Positions 27,020 through 36,546 are shown, counted from the first letter of the stretch. The stretch: 64,000 nucleotides of DNA from Gammaproteobacteria bacterium (GCA_009908385.1 JAAAPE010000092.1:1-64000), one strand, 5' to 3'. Numbers and translations: made by a program. The notes: generated from the letters alone by a model not told the origin.

Positions 27020-28426
27020 ATGTCCGCCGCGCCGGTCGTAGCCATCGTCGGCCGCCCCAACGTCGGCAAGTCGACGCTGTTCAATGCGCTGACCAACAGC
27101 CGCGACGCCCTGGTGGCCGATACGCCCGGCGTGACCCGCGACCGCATCTACGGTCGCGCCGAGATCGAATCCAGGACCGTCATCCTGGTCGACACGGGCG
27201 GGCTCGATGAGGCCGGTGACGAGGTCGAGCAGGGCGCGCAGGCGCAGACCCGGCTGGCGATTGACGAGGCGGACGTGGTTGTCATGCTTACCGATGCCCG
27301 CTCCGGCATCCTGCCGGTCGAGCACGACATCGCGCGGGACCTGCGGCAGCGCGGCAAGTGCGTCGTTCACGCCGTCAACAAGACCGACGGCCTCGACGCC
27401 TCGATCGCCCTGGCCGACGCCGCCGAACTGGGGCTGGGCGAAATCGTCGCCATCGCCGCCAGTCATCGGCGCGGCCTCGAGGGACTCCGGCAGGCGATCG
27501 CCGAGTTGCTCCCGGTCGCCGGGGATGACGCGCTGCCCGACGACGACGGCCTGCGCCTGGCCCTGATCGGCCGTCCCAACGCCGGAAAGTCGACGCTGCT
27601 CAACCGCCTTCTCGGAGAAGAGCGCGCCCTGGCGACACCGGTGGCCGGAACCACGCGCGATCCGATTCACGCCACGATCGAGCGCGACGGCGTGCGTTAT
27701 CACCTCATCGATACGGCCGGCATCCGGCGGCGCCGCGGCAGTCACGAGGGCGTGGAACGGTTCAGCACGATCAAGGCCCTCCAGTCGGTCGAGCAGGCCC
27801 GCATCGTCTGCCTCGTCTGCGATGCGGTGGAGGGCATCACGGAGCAGGACGCGCGCCTGGCCGGCCACGTCATCGACGCCGGGCGCGGGCTGGTCATCGC
27901 GCTCAACAAGTGGGACGCCCTCGATAACGACCAGCGCCGCGCGCTCCTGGTCGAAGTGGCCGAGCGCCTGGATTTCGCCCGCTTTGCGCCGGTGGTGACG
28001 ATTTCGGCGCTGCACGGCAGCGGCCTGGGCGAGCTGACCGATGCCATCGAACACATTCAGGCGGCCGGCGAACAGGAACTCGCCACCGGGGCCCTGACGC
28101 GGGTGCTGCGCGACGCGGTTTCCGCGCATCCGCCCCCGTCGGTGGATCGCAAGACGCCCAAGCTGCGCTACGCGCACAGCGGCGGGCATTTTCCCACCCG
28201 CGTCGTCATCCACGGCACGCGCACGCGGGGCATACCCGACCAGTACCAGCGCTATCTGGTCAATGCGCTGCGCAAGCATTTCCGGCTTACCGGGATTCCG
28301 GTCCGGCTCGTCTTTCGCGAGGGCGAGAATCCCTACGCCGGCCGGCGCAACGTGCTCACCCCGAGACAGCTGGAAAAACGCAAGCGGCTCAAGAAGTTCG
28401 TTCGCCGCAAGAACCGCAAGCGCTGA
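27020..28426 (+). CDS. der: Ribosome biogenesis GTPase Der (EngA)
   Basis: Der is the tandem GTPase required for 50S ribosome assembly. The 468-residue protein has two G domains with P-loops GRPNVGKST (10-18) and GRPNAGKST (about 184-192). Its DTGG and DTAG switch motifs and NKTD and NKWD specificity motifs are present, followed by a KH-like domain and a very basic tail (KRKRLKKFVRRKNRKR). I chose 27020 because the first G domain begins at once; the longer frame adds bamB-overlapping sequence. Confidence 0.98.
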   Translation: MSAAPVVAIVGRPNVGKSTLFNALTNSRDALVADTPGVTRDRIYGRAEIESRTVILVDTGGLDEAGDEVEQGAQAQTRLAIDEADVVVMLTDARSGILPVEHDIARDLRQRGKCVVHAVNKTDGLDASIALADAAELGLGEIVAIAASHRRGLEGLRQAIAELLPVAGDDALPDDDGLRLALIGRPNAGKSTLLNRLLGEERALATPVAGTTRDPIHATIERDGVRYHLIDTAGIRRRRGSHEGVERFSTIKALQSVEQARIVCLVCDAVEGITEQDARLAGHVIDAGRGLVIALNKWDALDNDQRRALLVEVAERLDFARFAPVVTISALHGSGLGELTDAIEHIQAAGEQELATGALTRVLRDAVSAHPPPSVDRKTPKLRYAHSGGHFPTRVVIHGTRTRGIPDQYQRYLVNALRKHFRLTGIPVRLVFREGENPYAGRRNVLTPRQLEKRKRLKKFVRRKNRKR

Positions 28427-28453
28427 TCCCGTCCCGCATCGTCCGCGCGGCCG

Positions 28454-28474
28454 ATCTGAAGCCGGCCTTCAGAT
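28454..28474. terminator. Short hairpin between der and the GPx-like gene
   Basis: An 8-bp perfect stem (ATCTGAAG, 28454-28461, with 28467-28474) encloses a 5-base loop between two convergent genes. It covers the stop codon of the minus-strand gene and has no T-run, so its role as a terminator is tentative. Confidence 0.3.
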
Positions 28475-28948
28475 GCCGCCCAGCTGCTGGTTGATCTGCC
28501 GGATGAACATCGGGTCGTCAGGCAACACCTCGGGTTTCCAGTGTTCGGCGAGTTCGCCGCGGCGATCGAACAGGTACTTGTGGAAGCTGCCCCGAGGGAG
28601 AATTGCCGCTCCCTTCTCCTGCAGCATTTCCTTGAACAGCGGGTGAGCGCCGGGGCCGGTCACCTCGTAGCGCTGGGTCACCAGGTAGCTGTAGGGATAG
28701 TTTTCGCGCAGGAAGGACTCGATCGCCGCTTCGTCACGGGGCTCCTCGTCGAAATCGGTACAGGGCATGGCCACGATGACCAGGCCATGGCGCCCGAGCT
28801 GCGTGTGCAACTGCTGCAGCTGCCGAAGCTGAGGCACGAAGCGGCTCTCGGTGGCCACGTTGACGATCAGGAAGGGCTGGTTCCGGTAGCGTTCGGTATA
28901 GATGCGGACGCCGGAGAGGTCGATGAAATGATGATTGAAGAGATTCAC
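28469..28948 (-). CDS. Glutathione peroxidase-family protein lacking the catalytic residues
   Basis: The 159-residue thioredoxin-fold protein aligns with glutathione peroxidases through FLIVNVATESRFVPQ (26-40), LVIVAMPCTDF and FHKYLFDRRGELAEHW. In active enzymes the first segment holds the peroxidatic Cys or Sec (SKCGF); here the position is Ser35 (TESRF). The catalytic Gln of PCNQF is Asp, the WNF motif is absent (PRGSF), and no resolving Cys is seen. Peroxidase activity is therefore not expected. The start is GTG at 28948, giving MNLFNHHFIDLSG with GGAG about 12 bases upstream. It is divergent from folD. Confidence 0.75.
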   Translation of the reverse strand: MNLFNHHFIDLSGVRIYTERYRNQPFLIVNVATESRFVPQLRQLQQLHTQLGRHGLVIVAMPCTDFDEEPRDEAAIESFLRENYPYSYLVTQRYEVTGPGAHPLFKEMLQEKGAAILPRGSFHKYLFDRRGELAEHWKPEVLPDDPMFIRQINQQLGGI

Positions 28949-28996
28949 CGCGGGTCGAACTCCATGCTCGGATTTTCTTTTTGATCCTACCTTACA

Positions 28997-29875
28997 ATGT
29001 CGGCCATGACGAATCCCAGCGCGAGCATTCTCGACGGCCGCAAGGTGGCCGATCGGCTCATCGCCCATGTGGCCGAGGCGGTTTCCGCCCGGACGGACGC
29101 GGGCGGGCGGGCGCCCGGCCTGGCCGTCATCCTGGTGGGCGACGATCCCGCCTCCGAGGTCTACGTCAACAACAAGATTCGCGCCTGCGAGCGGGCCGGG
29201 ATCGTTTCGAAGACCCACCGGCTCTCGCACGGGGTCGGCCGCGGCGAGCTGCTGGCGCTGATCGATCAACTCAACGACGACGAGGCGATCGACGGCATCC
29301 TGGTTCAGCTGCCCCTGCCGGCGCACCTCGACGAACGCGCGGTGACCCGCCGCATCCGCCCCGAGAAGGACGTCGACGGCTTCCATCCGGTCAACATGGG
29401 GCGGCTGGCGGTCCGCGATCCAGGCCTCCGGCCGTGCACGCCCCGCGGCGTCATGACGCTGCTCCATGCGCACGGCATCGATCCCAAGGGCCGGCATGCC
29501 GTGGTCGTGGGAGCCTCGAACATCGTCGGCCGGCCGCTGTCGCTCGAACTACTGCTGGCCGGATCGACGGTGACCGTGACGCATCGATTCACCCGCGATC
29601 TGGGCGTTCACGTGGCGCGCGCCGAGCTCCTCTGCGTCGCCGTGGGCAAGCCCGACATCGTTGATCCGGACTGGATCCCCGAGGGCTGCGTGCTGGTCGA
29701 CATCGGCATCACGCGCGACAAGTCGGGCCGGCTGCGCGGCGACGTCGACTACGAATCGGCCGCGCGCCGGGCGGGCTGGATCACGCCCGTGCCCGGCGGC
29801 GTCGGCCCGATGACCGTCGCCACCCTGATGCAGAACACGGCCGAGGCCGCCGGGCTCGTCGTGCGCGCGCCGTGA
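28997..29875 (+). CDS. folD: Methylenetetrahydrofolate dehydrogenase/cyclohydrolase FolD
   Basis: FolD is the bifunctional enzyme of one-carbon metabolism that interconverts methylene-, methenyl- and formyl-tetrahydrofolate. The 292-residue protein has [13 protein letters not shown] with the catalytic lysine, the QLPLPAHLD segment, the [11 protein letters not shown] nucleotide-binding loop and the C-terminal [15 protein letters not shown] signature. ATG at 28997 and ATG at 29006 are both possible, and neither has a Shine-Dalgarno sequence. Its stop overlaps the TatT gene start. Confidence 0.96.
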   Translation: MSAMTNPSASILDGRKVADRLIAHVAEAVSARTDAGGRAPGLAVILVGDDPASEVYVNNKIRACERAGIVSKTHRLSHGVGRGELLALIDQLNDDEAIDGILVQLPLPAHLDERAVTRRIRPEKDVDGFHPVNMGRLAVRDPGLRPCTPRGVMTLLHAHGIDPKGRHAVVVGASNIVGRPLSLELLLAGSTVTVTHRFTRDLGVHVARAELLCVAVGKPDIVDPDWIPEGCVLVDIGITRDKSGRLRGDVDYESAARRAGWITPVPGGVGPMTVATLMQNTAEAAGLVVRAP

Positions 29876-30726
29876 ACCGGCGACTCCTCGTTCTGGCGGC
29901 GATCCTGCTCCTGACCGGTTGCGCCGGGATGATGGAACGCGCGACCGAGCGCCTCGCCGGCGACCTCGAGTCGGCCATTCGCGAGTACGACGACCCGGCC
30001 ACCGTCGCCGACGCCTTGCCGGCCTACCTGCTGCTGCTCGAGGCGCGCCTTCAATCGTCGCCCGATTCGGCCTCGCTCCGGCTCACCACGGCGCGCCTGA
30101 CCGCTTCTCATGCGGCATTGTTCGGATCGAGCACGGAGGCGTCGGCCCGTCGCCTGACCCGCCGTGCGCTCGAGCATGCGCGCAGCGGCGCCTGCCTGGA
30201 ATACGAGCCGCTCTGCGACGTCGATACGCTGACGTTTCCCGATTTCGAGGCCCGCCTGAAACGCCTCAGCGACGAGGCGCTTGTGCCGGCCTATGTTCTG
30301 GCCACCACCTGGGTGGGCTGGATCGATGCCCATTCCGGGGATTACTCGGCGCTTGCCGACCTGCCGCGCGTCGAGGCGCTGCTCGACTGGATCGCCGCAC
30401 GCTCGCCGGAGCACGACGACGGGGCGGTCTGGCTCTATCTGGCCGTGCTTCATTCGCAGCGGCCGCCGGCCGCCGGCGGCCGGCCCGAGCTGGCGAGGCG
30501 ATACTTCGAGCGCTCGCGCGAGGTGTCCGATGGCCGCAACCTGCTGATCGACGTCATGCTGGCCGATCACTACGCCCGACTGCTGTTCGACCGCGACCTG
30601 TTCGTCCGCGCGCTCGAGCGGGTTGTCGCCAGCGAGGTGGAGGCGGCCGAGTACCGCCTGGTCAATGCCGTCGCCCGTCAGCGCGCCAGAGAACTGCTCG
30701 ACCAGACCGAAAGGATCTTCGACTGA
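29872..30726 (+). CDS. tatT: TatT-family TRAP transporter-associated lipoprotein
   Basis: The 284-residue protein has a lipoprotein signal (LLTGCAG) and an alpha-helical, TPR-like body. The [23 protein letters not shown] and [13 protein letters not shown] segments fit the TRAP transporter TatT component family. In Treponema, TatT forms a trimer that binds the solute receptor TatP. The gene directly precedes dctP, dctQ and dctM and overlaps folD (GTGA) and dctP, so all five may be co-translated. Confidence 0.82.
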   Translation: MNRRLLVLAAILLLTGCAGMMERATERLAGDLESAIREYDDPATVADALPAYLLLLEARLQSSPDSASLRLTTARLTASHAALFGSSTEASARRLTRRALEHARSGACLEYEPLCDVDTLTFPDFEARLKRLSDEALVPAYVLATTWVGWIDAHSGDYSALADLPRVEALLDWIAARSPEHDDGAVWLYLAVLHSQRPPAAGGRPELARRYFERSREVSDGRNLLIDVMLADHYARLLFDRDLFVRALERVVASEVEAAEYRLVNAVARQRARELLDQTERIFD

Positions 30727-31733
30727 TGAAACGAATCACTGCCGCCTGCCTGGCCCTGCTGTTCGTCCTGCAGTTCGAGTCGTCGCCGGCCCGGGAACTG
30801 AAGCTCGCCACGATCGCCCCCGACGGTTCCAGCTGGATGGAGCGGATGCGGGAGGCCGCCGACGCCGTCGAGTCCCGCACCGATGGCTCGGTCTCGATCC
30901 GGTTCTTTCCCGGCGGCGTCATGGGTGACGCATCGGCCGTGTTGCGCCGCATGCGCATGGGCCAGCTGCACGGCGGGGCCTTCACGCTGGGTGAACTGGC
31001 GACCGTTGCGCCGGAGGCCAATCTCTACTCCATGCCGTTCGTGTTCCGCGATCTCGAAGAAGTGCAGGCCGTGCGCGAGACCTTCGACCCGATCGTCACC
31101 GAGGCGCTGGCCGAGGGCGGCCTGGTGGTGCCGGGGATCAGCCTGGGCGGTTTCGCCTACCTGTTCAGCGATCGCGAGCTGCCGACCAGCGATCCGGACG
31201 GCATCGACAGCGCATTGCGCATCTGGGTGCCGGCCGGTGACCGTCTGTCGCAGAGAACGCTCGAATCGGCCGGCGCCACGCCGGTGCCGCTTCCCCTGGC
31301 GGAGGTCTACACCGCGCTGCAGACCGGGGCGGTGAACACCTTCGCCAGCACGCCGTCGGCCGCCATCATCCTGCAGTGGCACACGCGGGCCAGGACGATG
31401 CTCGACATGCCGCTGCTGATGACCGCCGGCACCATCGGTCTGGATCGGCGCGCCCTCGAGCGGATCGAGCCGGCACATCGCGACATCCTGATCGAAGAGC
31501 TGGCCGGAGCGATCGAGCGCATCGAGGCGGGCAACCATGCCGACAATGCCGAGGCCCTGGCCGCCCTGAAGGACGAGGGCGTGACGATGCTCGAGCCGGC
31601 CCCCGAACTGGTTCGGCACTGGCACGAGCTGGCTCGCGATACCCGGCGGCGGGCGATGGCGGCCGGGGACGTGGTCCTGCCGCACCTCGAGCGGCTGGAA
31701 TCGCGACTGGAGGCGCTGCGTGGCGGACCCTGA
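30726..31733 (+). CDS. dctP: TRAP transporter solute-binding protein (DctP family)
   Basis: The 335-residue periplasmic protein has a signal peptide cleaved near SSPA-RELK. Family landmarks are ELKLATIAPDGSSWMERM at the mature N terminus, FFPGGVMGD, and the ligand-cleft segment LRIWVPAGDRLSQRTLESAG followed by PVPLPLAEVYTALQTG. The segment includes an arginine at the usual carboxylate-binding region, so an organic acid substrate is likely but unspecified. It overlaps TatT by one base and the membrane subunit by 14. Confidence 0.92.
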   Translation: MKRITAACLALLFVLQFESSPARELKLATIAPDGSSWMERMREAADAVESRTDGSVSIRFFPGGVMGDASAVLRRMRMGQLHGGAFTLGELATVAPEANLYSMPFVFRDLEEVQAVRETFDPIVTEALAEGGLVVPGISLGGFAYLFSDRELPTSDPDGIDSALRIWVPAGDRLSQRTLESAGATPVPLPLAEVYTALQTGAVNTFASTPSAAIILQWHTRARTMLDMPLLMTAGTIGLDRRALERIEPAHRDILIEELAGAIERIEAGNHADNAEALAALKDEGVTMLEPAPELVRHWHELARDTRRRAMAAGDVVLPHLERLESRLEALRGGP

Positions 31734-32244
31734 TTCCGCCTTCCTGGCGGGGCTTGCACGCGCCATCCGCGACCTCGAACACTTCGTTCTGACGGTCCTG
31801 TTCCTGTCCCTCGTCGGCCTGGGTCTCGCCCAGATCGGCATGCGCAATTTCGGCGGCAGCGCCTTGCCCTGGGCCGATGGCGCGATGCGGGCGATCGTTC
31901 TCTGGCTGGCCATGGTCGGTGCGGTCGTTGCCACGGGGCGCCTGCGGCATATCCGGATCGACCTGATCGAGCGCCTGTTGCCCGGCCCTTGGCTGGTCTG
32001 GCTCAGGCGTCCGGTGTTCGCCGCCACGGCCCTGGTCTGCCTGGCGCTGACCTGGACCAGTCTCGACATCGTCGCGCTCGAGTACGAGTTTCGTGCCGTG
32101 GCGTTCCTGAACGTGCCGACCTGGGCGGTTCAGTCGATCGTGCCGATCGGATTCGGCATCATGGCCGCGCGCTTCCTGGCCTGGGCGCTTCACCCGCCGA
32201 AGGGCCCGCTCCATCCGGCCGAGGGCGGAGAGGGCAAGTGGTGA
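31720..32244 (+). CDS. dctQ: TRAP transporter small permease (DctQ family)
   Basis: The 174-residue protein has four predicted transmembrane helices (for example VLTVLFLSLVGLGLAQIGMR and AIVLWLAMVGAVVATG) and the conserved RHIRIDLIERLLPG loop of DctQ proteins. It forms the membrane unit with DctM. The GTG start lies within the end of dctP, and the stop overlaps the dctM start. Confidence 0.9.
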   Translation: MADPDSAFLAGLARAIRDLEHFVLTVLFLSLVGLGLAQIGMRNFGGSALPWADGAMRAIVLWLAMVGAVVATGRLRHIRIDLIERLLPGPWLVWLRRPVFAATALVCLALTWTSLDIVALEYEFRAVAFLNVPTWAVQSIVPIGFGIMAARFLAWALHPPKGPLHPAEGGEGKW

Positions 32245-33521
32245 TTCTCCTGCTGGTGACCGTGCTCGCCCTGCTGGGCATGCCGCTGTTCGCGGTGATC
32301 GCCGTCGCCGCGCTGAGCGGATACTGGCGGAACGGCCTGGATCCAGCCCTGGCGGCCATGGAGTTCGTCCGGATCGGCGAGCTGCCCATTCTGGTCGCGC
32401 TGCCGCTGTTCACCTTCGCCGGGGTCGTCCTGGCGCACAGCGAGGCGCCGCGGCGGCTGGTCGACCTCACCCGTTCGGCACTGGGCTGGATGCCCGGCGG
32501 GCTGGCTCTGCTCGCCCTGGTGCTGTGTTCCCTGATGACGGCATTCACCGGCGCTTCGGGCATCACCGTCGTGGCGCTGGGCAGCCTGCTCCTGCCCGCC
32601 CTCGTGCAGGGCGGTTATCCGCAGCGCTTCAGCCTCGGCATGGTGACCGCCGGCTCCAGCCTCGGGGTGCTGTTCGCCCCGTCGCTGCCGCTGATCCTCT
32701 ATGCCGTGGTCGCCCAGCAGGTCGCGCCGCGCGCGGCCATCGGCGTCGACCAGTTGTTCCTGGCCGGACTGTTGCCGGGGCTGCTGATGCTGGTGCTGCT
32801 CGCCGGCTGGGCGGTGTGGGTGCGTCGCGGCCAGCCGCCCGATTCCGCTCCCCGCCCGAGCCTCGCCGGGACCCTGCGCGACAACCTGTGGGAGCTGCCG
32901 CTGCCCATCGTGGTGCTCGGCGGGATCTACTCGGGCTGGCTCCTGGTCGTGGAGGCCGCCGTGGTGACGGCCGCCTGGGTGCTGGTGACGCTGGTTCTGG
33001 TCCGGCGCGAGATTCCGCTTTCGCGCCTGCCGGGCATCATCACCGAGGCGATGGTCCTGGTCGCGGCGATCCTGGTCGTGCTGGGCATGTCGATGGCTTC
33101 GACCAACGTCATGATCGACGCCGGCGTGCCGCAGCGTCTGTTCGAGTGGATCGAGCCGAGGATCGACAGCCGACTGCTCTTCCTGCTGCTGATCAACGTC
33201 ATGCTGCTGGTCGCCGGCATGATTCTCGACATCTTCGCCGCCCTGGTCATACTTGCGCCGCTGATCATTCCTGTCGCGCTCGCCTTCGGCGTGGACCCGG
33301 TGCACCTGGGCGTGATCTTTCTCGCCAACCTGCAGATCGGCTATTGCACGCCGCCGGTGGGTATCAACCTGTTTCTCGCCAGCCACCGGTTCGACAAGGA
33401 CATCCTGACGGTCTACCGGGCGACCCTGCCGTTTCTCGGCCTGTTGCTGATCGCGCTGGTGGTGATCACCTGGTGGCCCGCGCTCAGCCTGGCCCTGCCC
33501 GGCCTGCTGGGCGATCGCTGA
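32241..33521 (+). CDS. dctM: TRAP transporter large permease (DctM family)
   Basis: The 426-residue protein has about twelve transmembrane segments. DctM landmarks include LPLFTFAGVVLAHS, the TGASGITVVALGSLLLPAL segment, LGVLFAPSLPLILYA and the late IGYCTPPVGINLFLAS motif. It uses a Na+ gradient to drive uptake of the DctP-bound substrate. The start is GTG (GTGA overlap with dctQ); a second GTG one codon earlier is equally possible. Confidence 0.94.
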   Translation: MILLLVTVLALLGMPLFAVIAVAALSGYWRNGLDPALAAMEFVRIGELPILVALPLFTFAGVVLAHSEAPRRLVDLTRSALGWMPGGLALLALVLCSLMTAFTGASGITVVALGSLLLPALVQGGYPQRFSLGMVTAGSSLGVLFAPSLPLILYAVVAQQVAPRAAIGVDQLFLAGLLPGLLMLVLLAGWAVWVRRGQPPDSAPRPSLAGTLRDNLWELPLPIVVLGGIYSGWLLVVEAAVVTAAWVLVTLVLVRREIPLSRLPGIITEAMVLVAAILVVLGMSMASTNVMIDAGVPQRLFEWIEPRIDSRLLFLLLINVMLLVAGMILDIFAALVILAPLIIPVALAFGVDPVHLGVIFLANLQIGYCTPPVGINLFLASHRFDKDILTVYRATLPFLGLLLIALVVITWWPALSLALPGLLGDR

Positions 33522-33606
33522 ACGAACGCATGCTCCCGGCAGGGGGCGGCACGTCGGGATCGCCGCGACTGCTGTAGACTGGCGCCTGTCTTCCGGAAAG
33601 GGTGCC

Positions 33607-34737
33607 GTGAGCCGAATGTTCCAACTGGCCCGGACGGGTAGTCTCCTTGCTGTCCTCCTGATTCTGGGCGGCTGCCAACTGCTGCCGTTCTACGAGCGGC
33701 AGCCCGACGATCGTACGGAGACGCAGCCGCCGACGGAGCACCGGACGGAAGCCCGGGATCCGGCGCCCCCACTGGAAGGGGCCATGCGCCTGTTGCAGGA
33801 CGGCCGGGAGGACGAGGCGGAGTCCCTGCTTGAACAAGCGCTCCAGGCCCGCCCCGACGACGCCGTTGCGCGGCTGCTGCTGTCCCAGATCCGCCAGCCC
33901 CCGGAAGTGATCCTGGGCGACGAATACACCGAGATCGAGATCGAGCCGGGCGACAGCCTGTCGGCGATCGCCGCCCGGTACACCGACAACGAGCTGCTGT
34001 TCTACGCTCTGGCCCGGCTCAACGGCATCGAAAGGCCGAGGCTGCTGCGACCCGGGCAAACGATCCGCGTGCCGGTGATTCCGGACGTCGAGCCACAACG
34101 GCCGGCTGTTGCCGAGACGCCGGCGCCGAACGTCGAGGACGAGCCGGGCGACTCCGTGGTGACGACCACGGTGGGCGAGCTCGTCGCGAAGGGGCGCCTC
34201 GCCCAGGCACACGCACTGCTGCTGAGCAAGGCGCGCGCCAATCGCCTCGAGGACGCCAATCGCGATCAGCTGGTCGAGATCGGGGCCCGGCTGGCGCGCG
34301 TGGCCTGCCGCAACGGTGAGCCCGAGCGCGCGAGCGCGATCCTGGACCAGACCCGGCCCTGGATCGGTTCACGCGCCGAGACGGGGGAGTTCGCGACGGC
34401 CCGGGCGCACGTGAATGCGCGACTGGCGCTGATCGAGGCGCGGCAGCAGTTCGACGCGGGCGACCACGATGGTGCGTTCGAGAGCCTGGCGCGGGCGCGC
34501 AGCGAAGACGAGGCCATCGGGCGTGACCATCCGGAGGAGATGGTCAGCCTCGAAGCGGGCCTGGTCGATCACTATCACGACCGGGCGCTCTCGGCCTGGC
34601 GCGACCAGGAGGTCGATGCCGCCGTGGCGCTGTGGCAGAAGGTCGTGCAGGTCAGCCCGGACTTCGAGCCGGCCCGCGTCTATCTCGATCGTGCCCTGAG
34701 GGTGCAGCAGGAGCTCGAACGCCTCGAGGAGGGCTGA
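33607..34737 (+). CDS. LysM and TPR domain lipoprotein
   Basis: The 376-residue protein has a lipoprotein signal (LLILGGCQ). A first TPR unit (AMRLLQDGREDEAESLLEQAL) follows, then a LysM module (about 113-160, IEIEPGDSLSAIAARYTDNEL to LRPGQTIRVPV) that should bind peptidoglycan, and helical TPR-like repeats to the end (LWQKVVQVSPDFEPARVYLDRAL). It is likely anchored in the outer membrane and reaching the wall. The exact role is unknown. The GTG start has AAGGG upstream; an ATG follows three codons later. It converges with the kinase gene. Confidence 0.82.
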   Translation: MSRMFQLARTGSLLAVLLILGGCQLLPFYERQPDDRTETQPPTEHRTEARDPAPPLEGAMRLLQDGREDEAESLLEQALQARPDDAVARLLLSQIRQPPEVILGDEYTEIEIEPGDSLSAIAARYTDNELLFYALARLNGIERPRLLRPGQTIRVPVIPDVEPQRPAVAETPAPNVEDEPGDSVVTTTVGELVAKGRLAQAHALLLSKARANRLEDANRDQLVEIGARLARVACRNGEPERASAILDQTRPWIGSRAETGEFATARAHVNARLALIEARQQFDAGDHDGAFESLARARSEDEAIGRDHPEEMVSLEAGLVDHYHDRALSAWRDQEVDAAVALWQKVVQVSPDFEPARVYLDRALRVQQELERLEEG

Positions 34738-34770
34738 GGGTCCCTGACCGCTCTATCGCCGGGGCGCCGC

Positions 34771-36468
34771 TCAGTCGCCGGGCCGGTTCTTCTTGCGCTC
34801 GGAGATTTCGAGCACGTTGGACTCCTCGGACCCGTTGTCCATCTCCACGGTTTCGTCGAGATCCTCCTCGTCGAAGTCGGGGGGCGGTCGAACCACAGGT
34901 GGTTGCTGCATGTGGCCGTAGCGCTCCTCGAGGCGATTGGCCATGTCGTTGAAGCGCTCGTAGAGCGTCGCCAGCAGGTCCTGCTTTCCGGGTTCGAGCC
35001 GCGCGTCGTACTGGCCGCGGGCGATGCGCTGAAGGCCGCGGCTGATTCGCTGCACGGAACGTCTCTGCTGGCGCATGAGCAGGCTGAATCCCACCCCGAC
35101 CACGATCAGTGTGACGCTGAAGACCAGCGCCAGCATGGTCATCGTTGTGCGCCCCGCGGCTTCCAGTCCGGCGCTGTCGATGCCCAGCTGCACTTCCCCG
35201 ATCCGCCGTGCCTGGAAGCGAATCGGGGTCTGGAACTCCAGCGTTCCGTCCTCGCGCGAGAGCAGCCTGACGCCGCCCTGTTCACGTTCGATGACCGCCC
35301 GGACCGGTCGGGGCCTGGGTTCGCCCTGCAGGAACGGGTCGGTGCTGGCCTGGACGCGGCCGTCGCGGTCGCTGATGTGGAGGAAGGTGATGCGCGGATT
35401 GATCGAGAAGTCGGAGACCAGGTTCGACAGCGCCGTCGTATCGTCGAGCATCAGCGCCTCGGCGGTTTCCCGGGCGATCACCGAGGCCAGCGCATCGCCG
35501 TAGCCGTAAGTCGATTCGGTCATGGCCTCTGTCTGGCTGTGGAAGATCCAGGCCAGCCCGCCGCCGAGCACGACGACGAGCGCCAGCGCCAGGGAAGCCA
35601 GCCAGCGCCAGTGACCGGGCTGTCCGCGCACCGTCTTGATCAGGCCGCGCTCCATGTCGGCGCGAATCTCGTGCAGCTCCTCGAGGACCAGCGAACCGGT
35701 GGCGGGTCGCAGTTCCGGATCCTTGGCGAGCAGGCGGTGGACGAGTTCGATGAGGTCGATGGGGGTGCGATCGTCGCTCGGCCGCAGCGGCGCCGGCACG
35801 CGATGGCTGATCTGGTGGATCAGCGCGCCGATCGAATCGGCGGCAAACGGGGTCTCGCCACCGACCAGGCGGTAGAGGACCACCCCGAGCGCGTAGAGGT
35901 CGGAGCGGCCGTCGAGCTCGCTCCCCTGCAGCTGTTCGGGGGCCATGTACTTGGGCGTGCCCGCGATGGTGCCGGCGGCCTCCTCGTCGCCCCTGCGGTC
36001 GACGATCGCGGCGATGCCGAAGTCGACCAGTTTCACGAGGCCGGACTGGGGGTCGAAATAGATGTTGGACGGCTTGACGTCGCGGTGGATGATGCCGCGT
36101 TCGTGGGCGTAGTGCAGGGCGCCGGCCAGCTGGGTGCCGATGTCGATGATTTCGGACGTCGACAGTTTGCCCCCGTCTTCGAGATATTCCTCCAGGCTGT
36201 GGCCCTTGAGGCGTTCCATGACAAGGAAGGGCAGGCCTTCGTGCTGCCCGACGTCGAACACCGTGACGATGTTGGGGTGGCTCAGCCCCCCGGCGGAGCG
36301 GGCCTCGCGCAGGAATCGCTGGCGGCTCTTGATGTCTCGCGCGTAGCGCTCGCGCAGCACCTTGACCGCGAGATGGCGATTGATGTGCGGATCGAAGGCC
36401 TCGTAGACGATGGACATCGACCCACGTCCCAGTTCCCTTTCGATCTTGTAGCGGCCGATTCGCTCCAT
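34771..36468 (-). CDS. Transmembrane Ser/Thr protein kinase with periplasmic sensor and C-terminal HAMP
   Basis: The kinase domain occupies residues 1-270. The glycine loop is GRGSMSIVYEA (14-24), the ATP lysine K36, the catalytic HRDVKPSN loop (128-135) and DFG 149-151, with GTPKYMAPEQ (170-179) in the activation segment. All key residues are present, so it should be active. A transmembrane helix (about 290-309) is followed by an extracytoplasmic sensor-like region (310-443), a second helix (444-464) and a HAMP-like linker (about 466-518). An acidic tail with DFDEEDLDETVEMDNGSEESN follows. The kinase therefore lies N-terminal and the HAMP has no domain after it except the tail. Targets are unknown. 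Confidence 0.93.
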   Translation of the reverse strand: MERIGRYKIERELGRGSMSIVYEAFDPHINRHLAVKVLRERYARDIKSRQRFLREARSAGGLSHPNIVTVFDVGQHEGLPFLVMERLKGHSLEEYLEDGGKLSTSEIIDIGTQLAGALHYAHERGIIHRDVKPSNIYFDPQSGLVKLVDFGIAAIVDRRGDEEAAGTIAGTPKYMAPEQLQGSELDGRSDLYALGVVLYRLVGGETPFAADSIGALIHQISHRVPAPLRPSDDRTPIDLIELVHRLLAKDPELRPATGSLVLEELHEIRADMERGLIKTVRGQPGHWRWLASLALALVVVLGGGLAWIFHSQTEAMTESTYGYGDALASVIARETAEALMLDDTTALSNLVSDFSINPRITFLHISDRDGRVQASTDPFLQGEPRPRPVRAVIEREQGGVRLLSREDGTLEFQTPIRFQARRIGEVQLGIDSAGLEAAGRTTMTMLALVFSVTLIVVGVGFSLLMRQQRRSVQRISRGLQRIARGQYDARLEPGKQDLLATLYERFNDMANRLEERYGHMQQPPVVRPPPDFDEEDLDETVEMDNGSEESNVLEISERKKNRPGD

Positions 36469-36546
36469 GACGTCCCTTCGTCGCGAGCCTTCGAAGGCCC
36501 ATGGTACTCCATCGCGGTCGTCAGCCCCGGCACTCGCCCTGGACGG

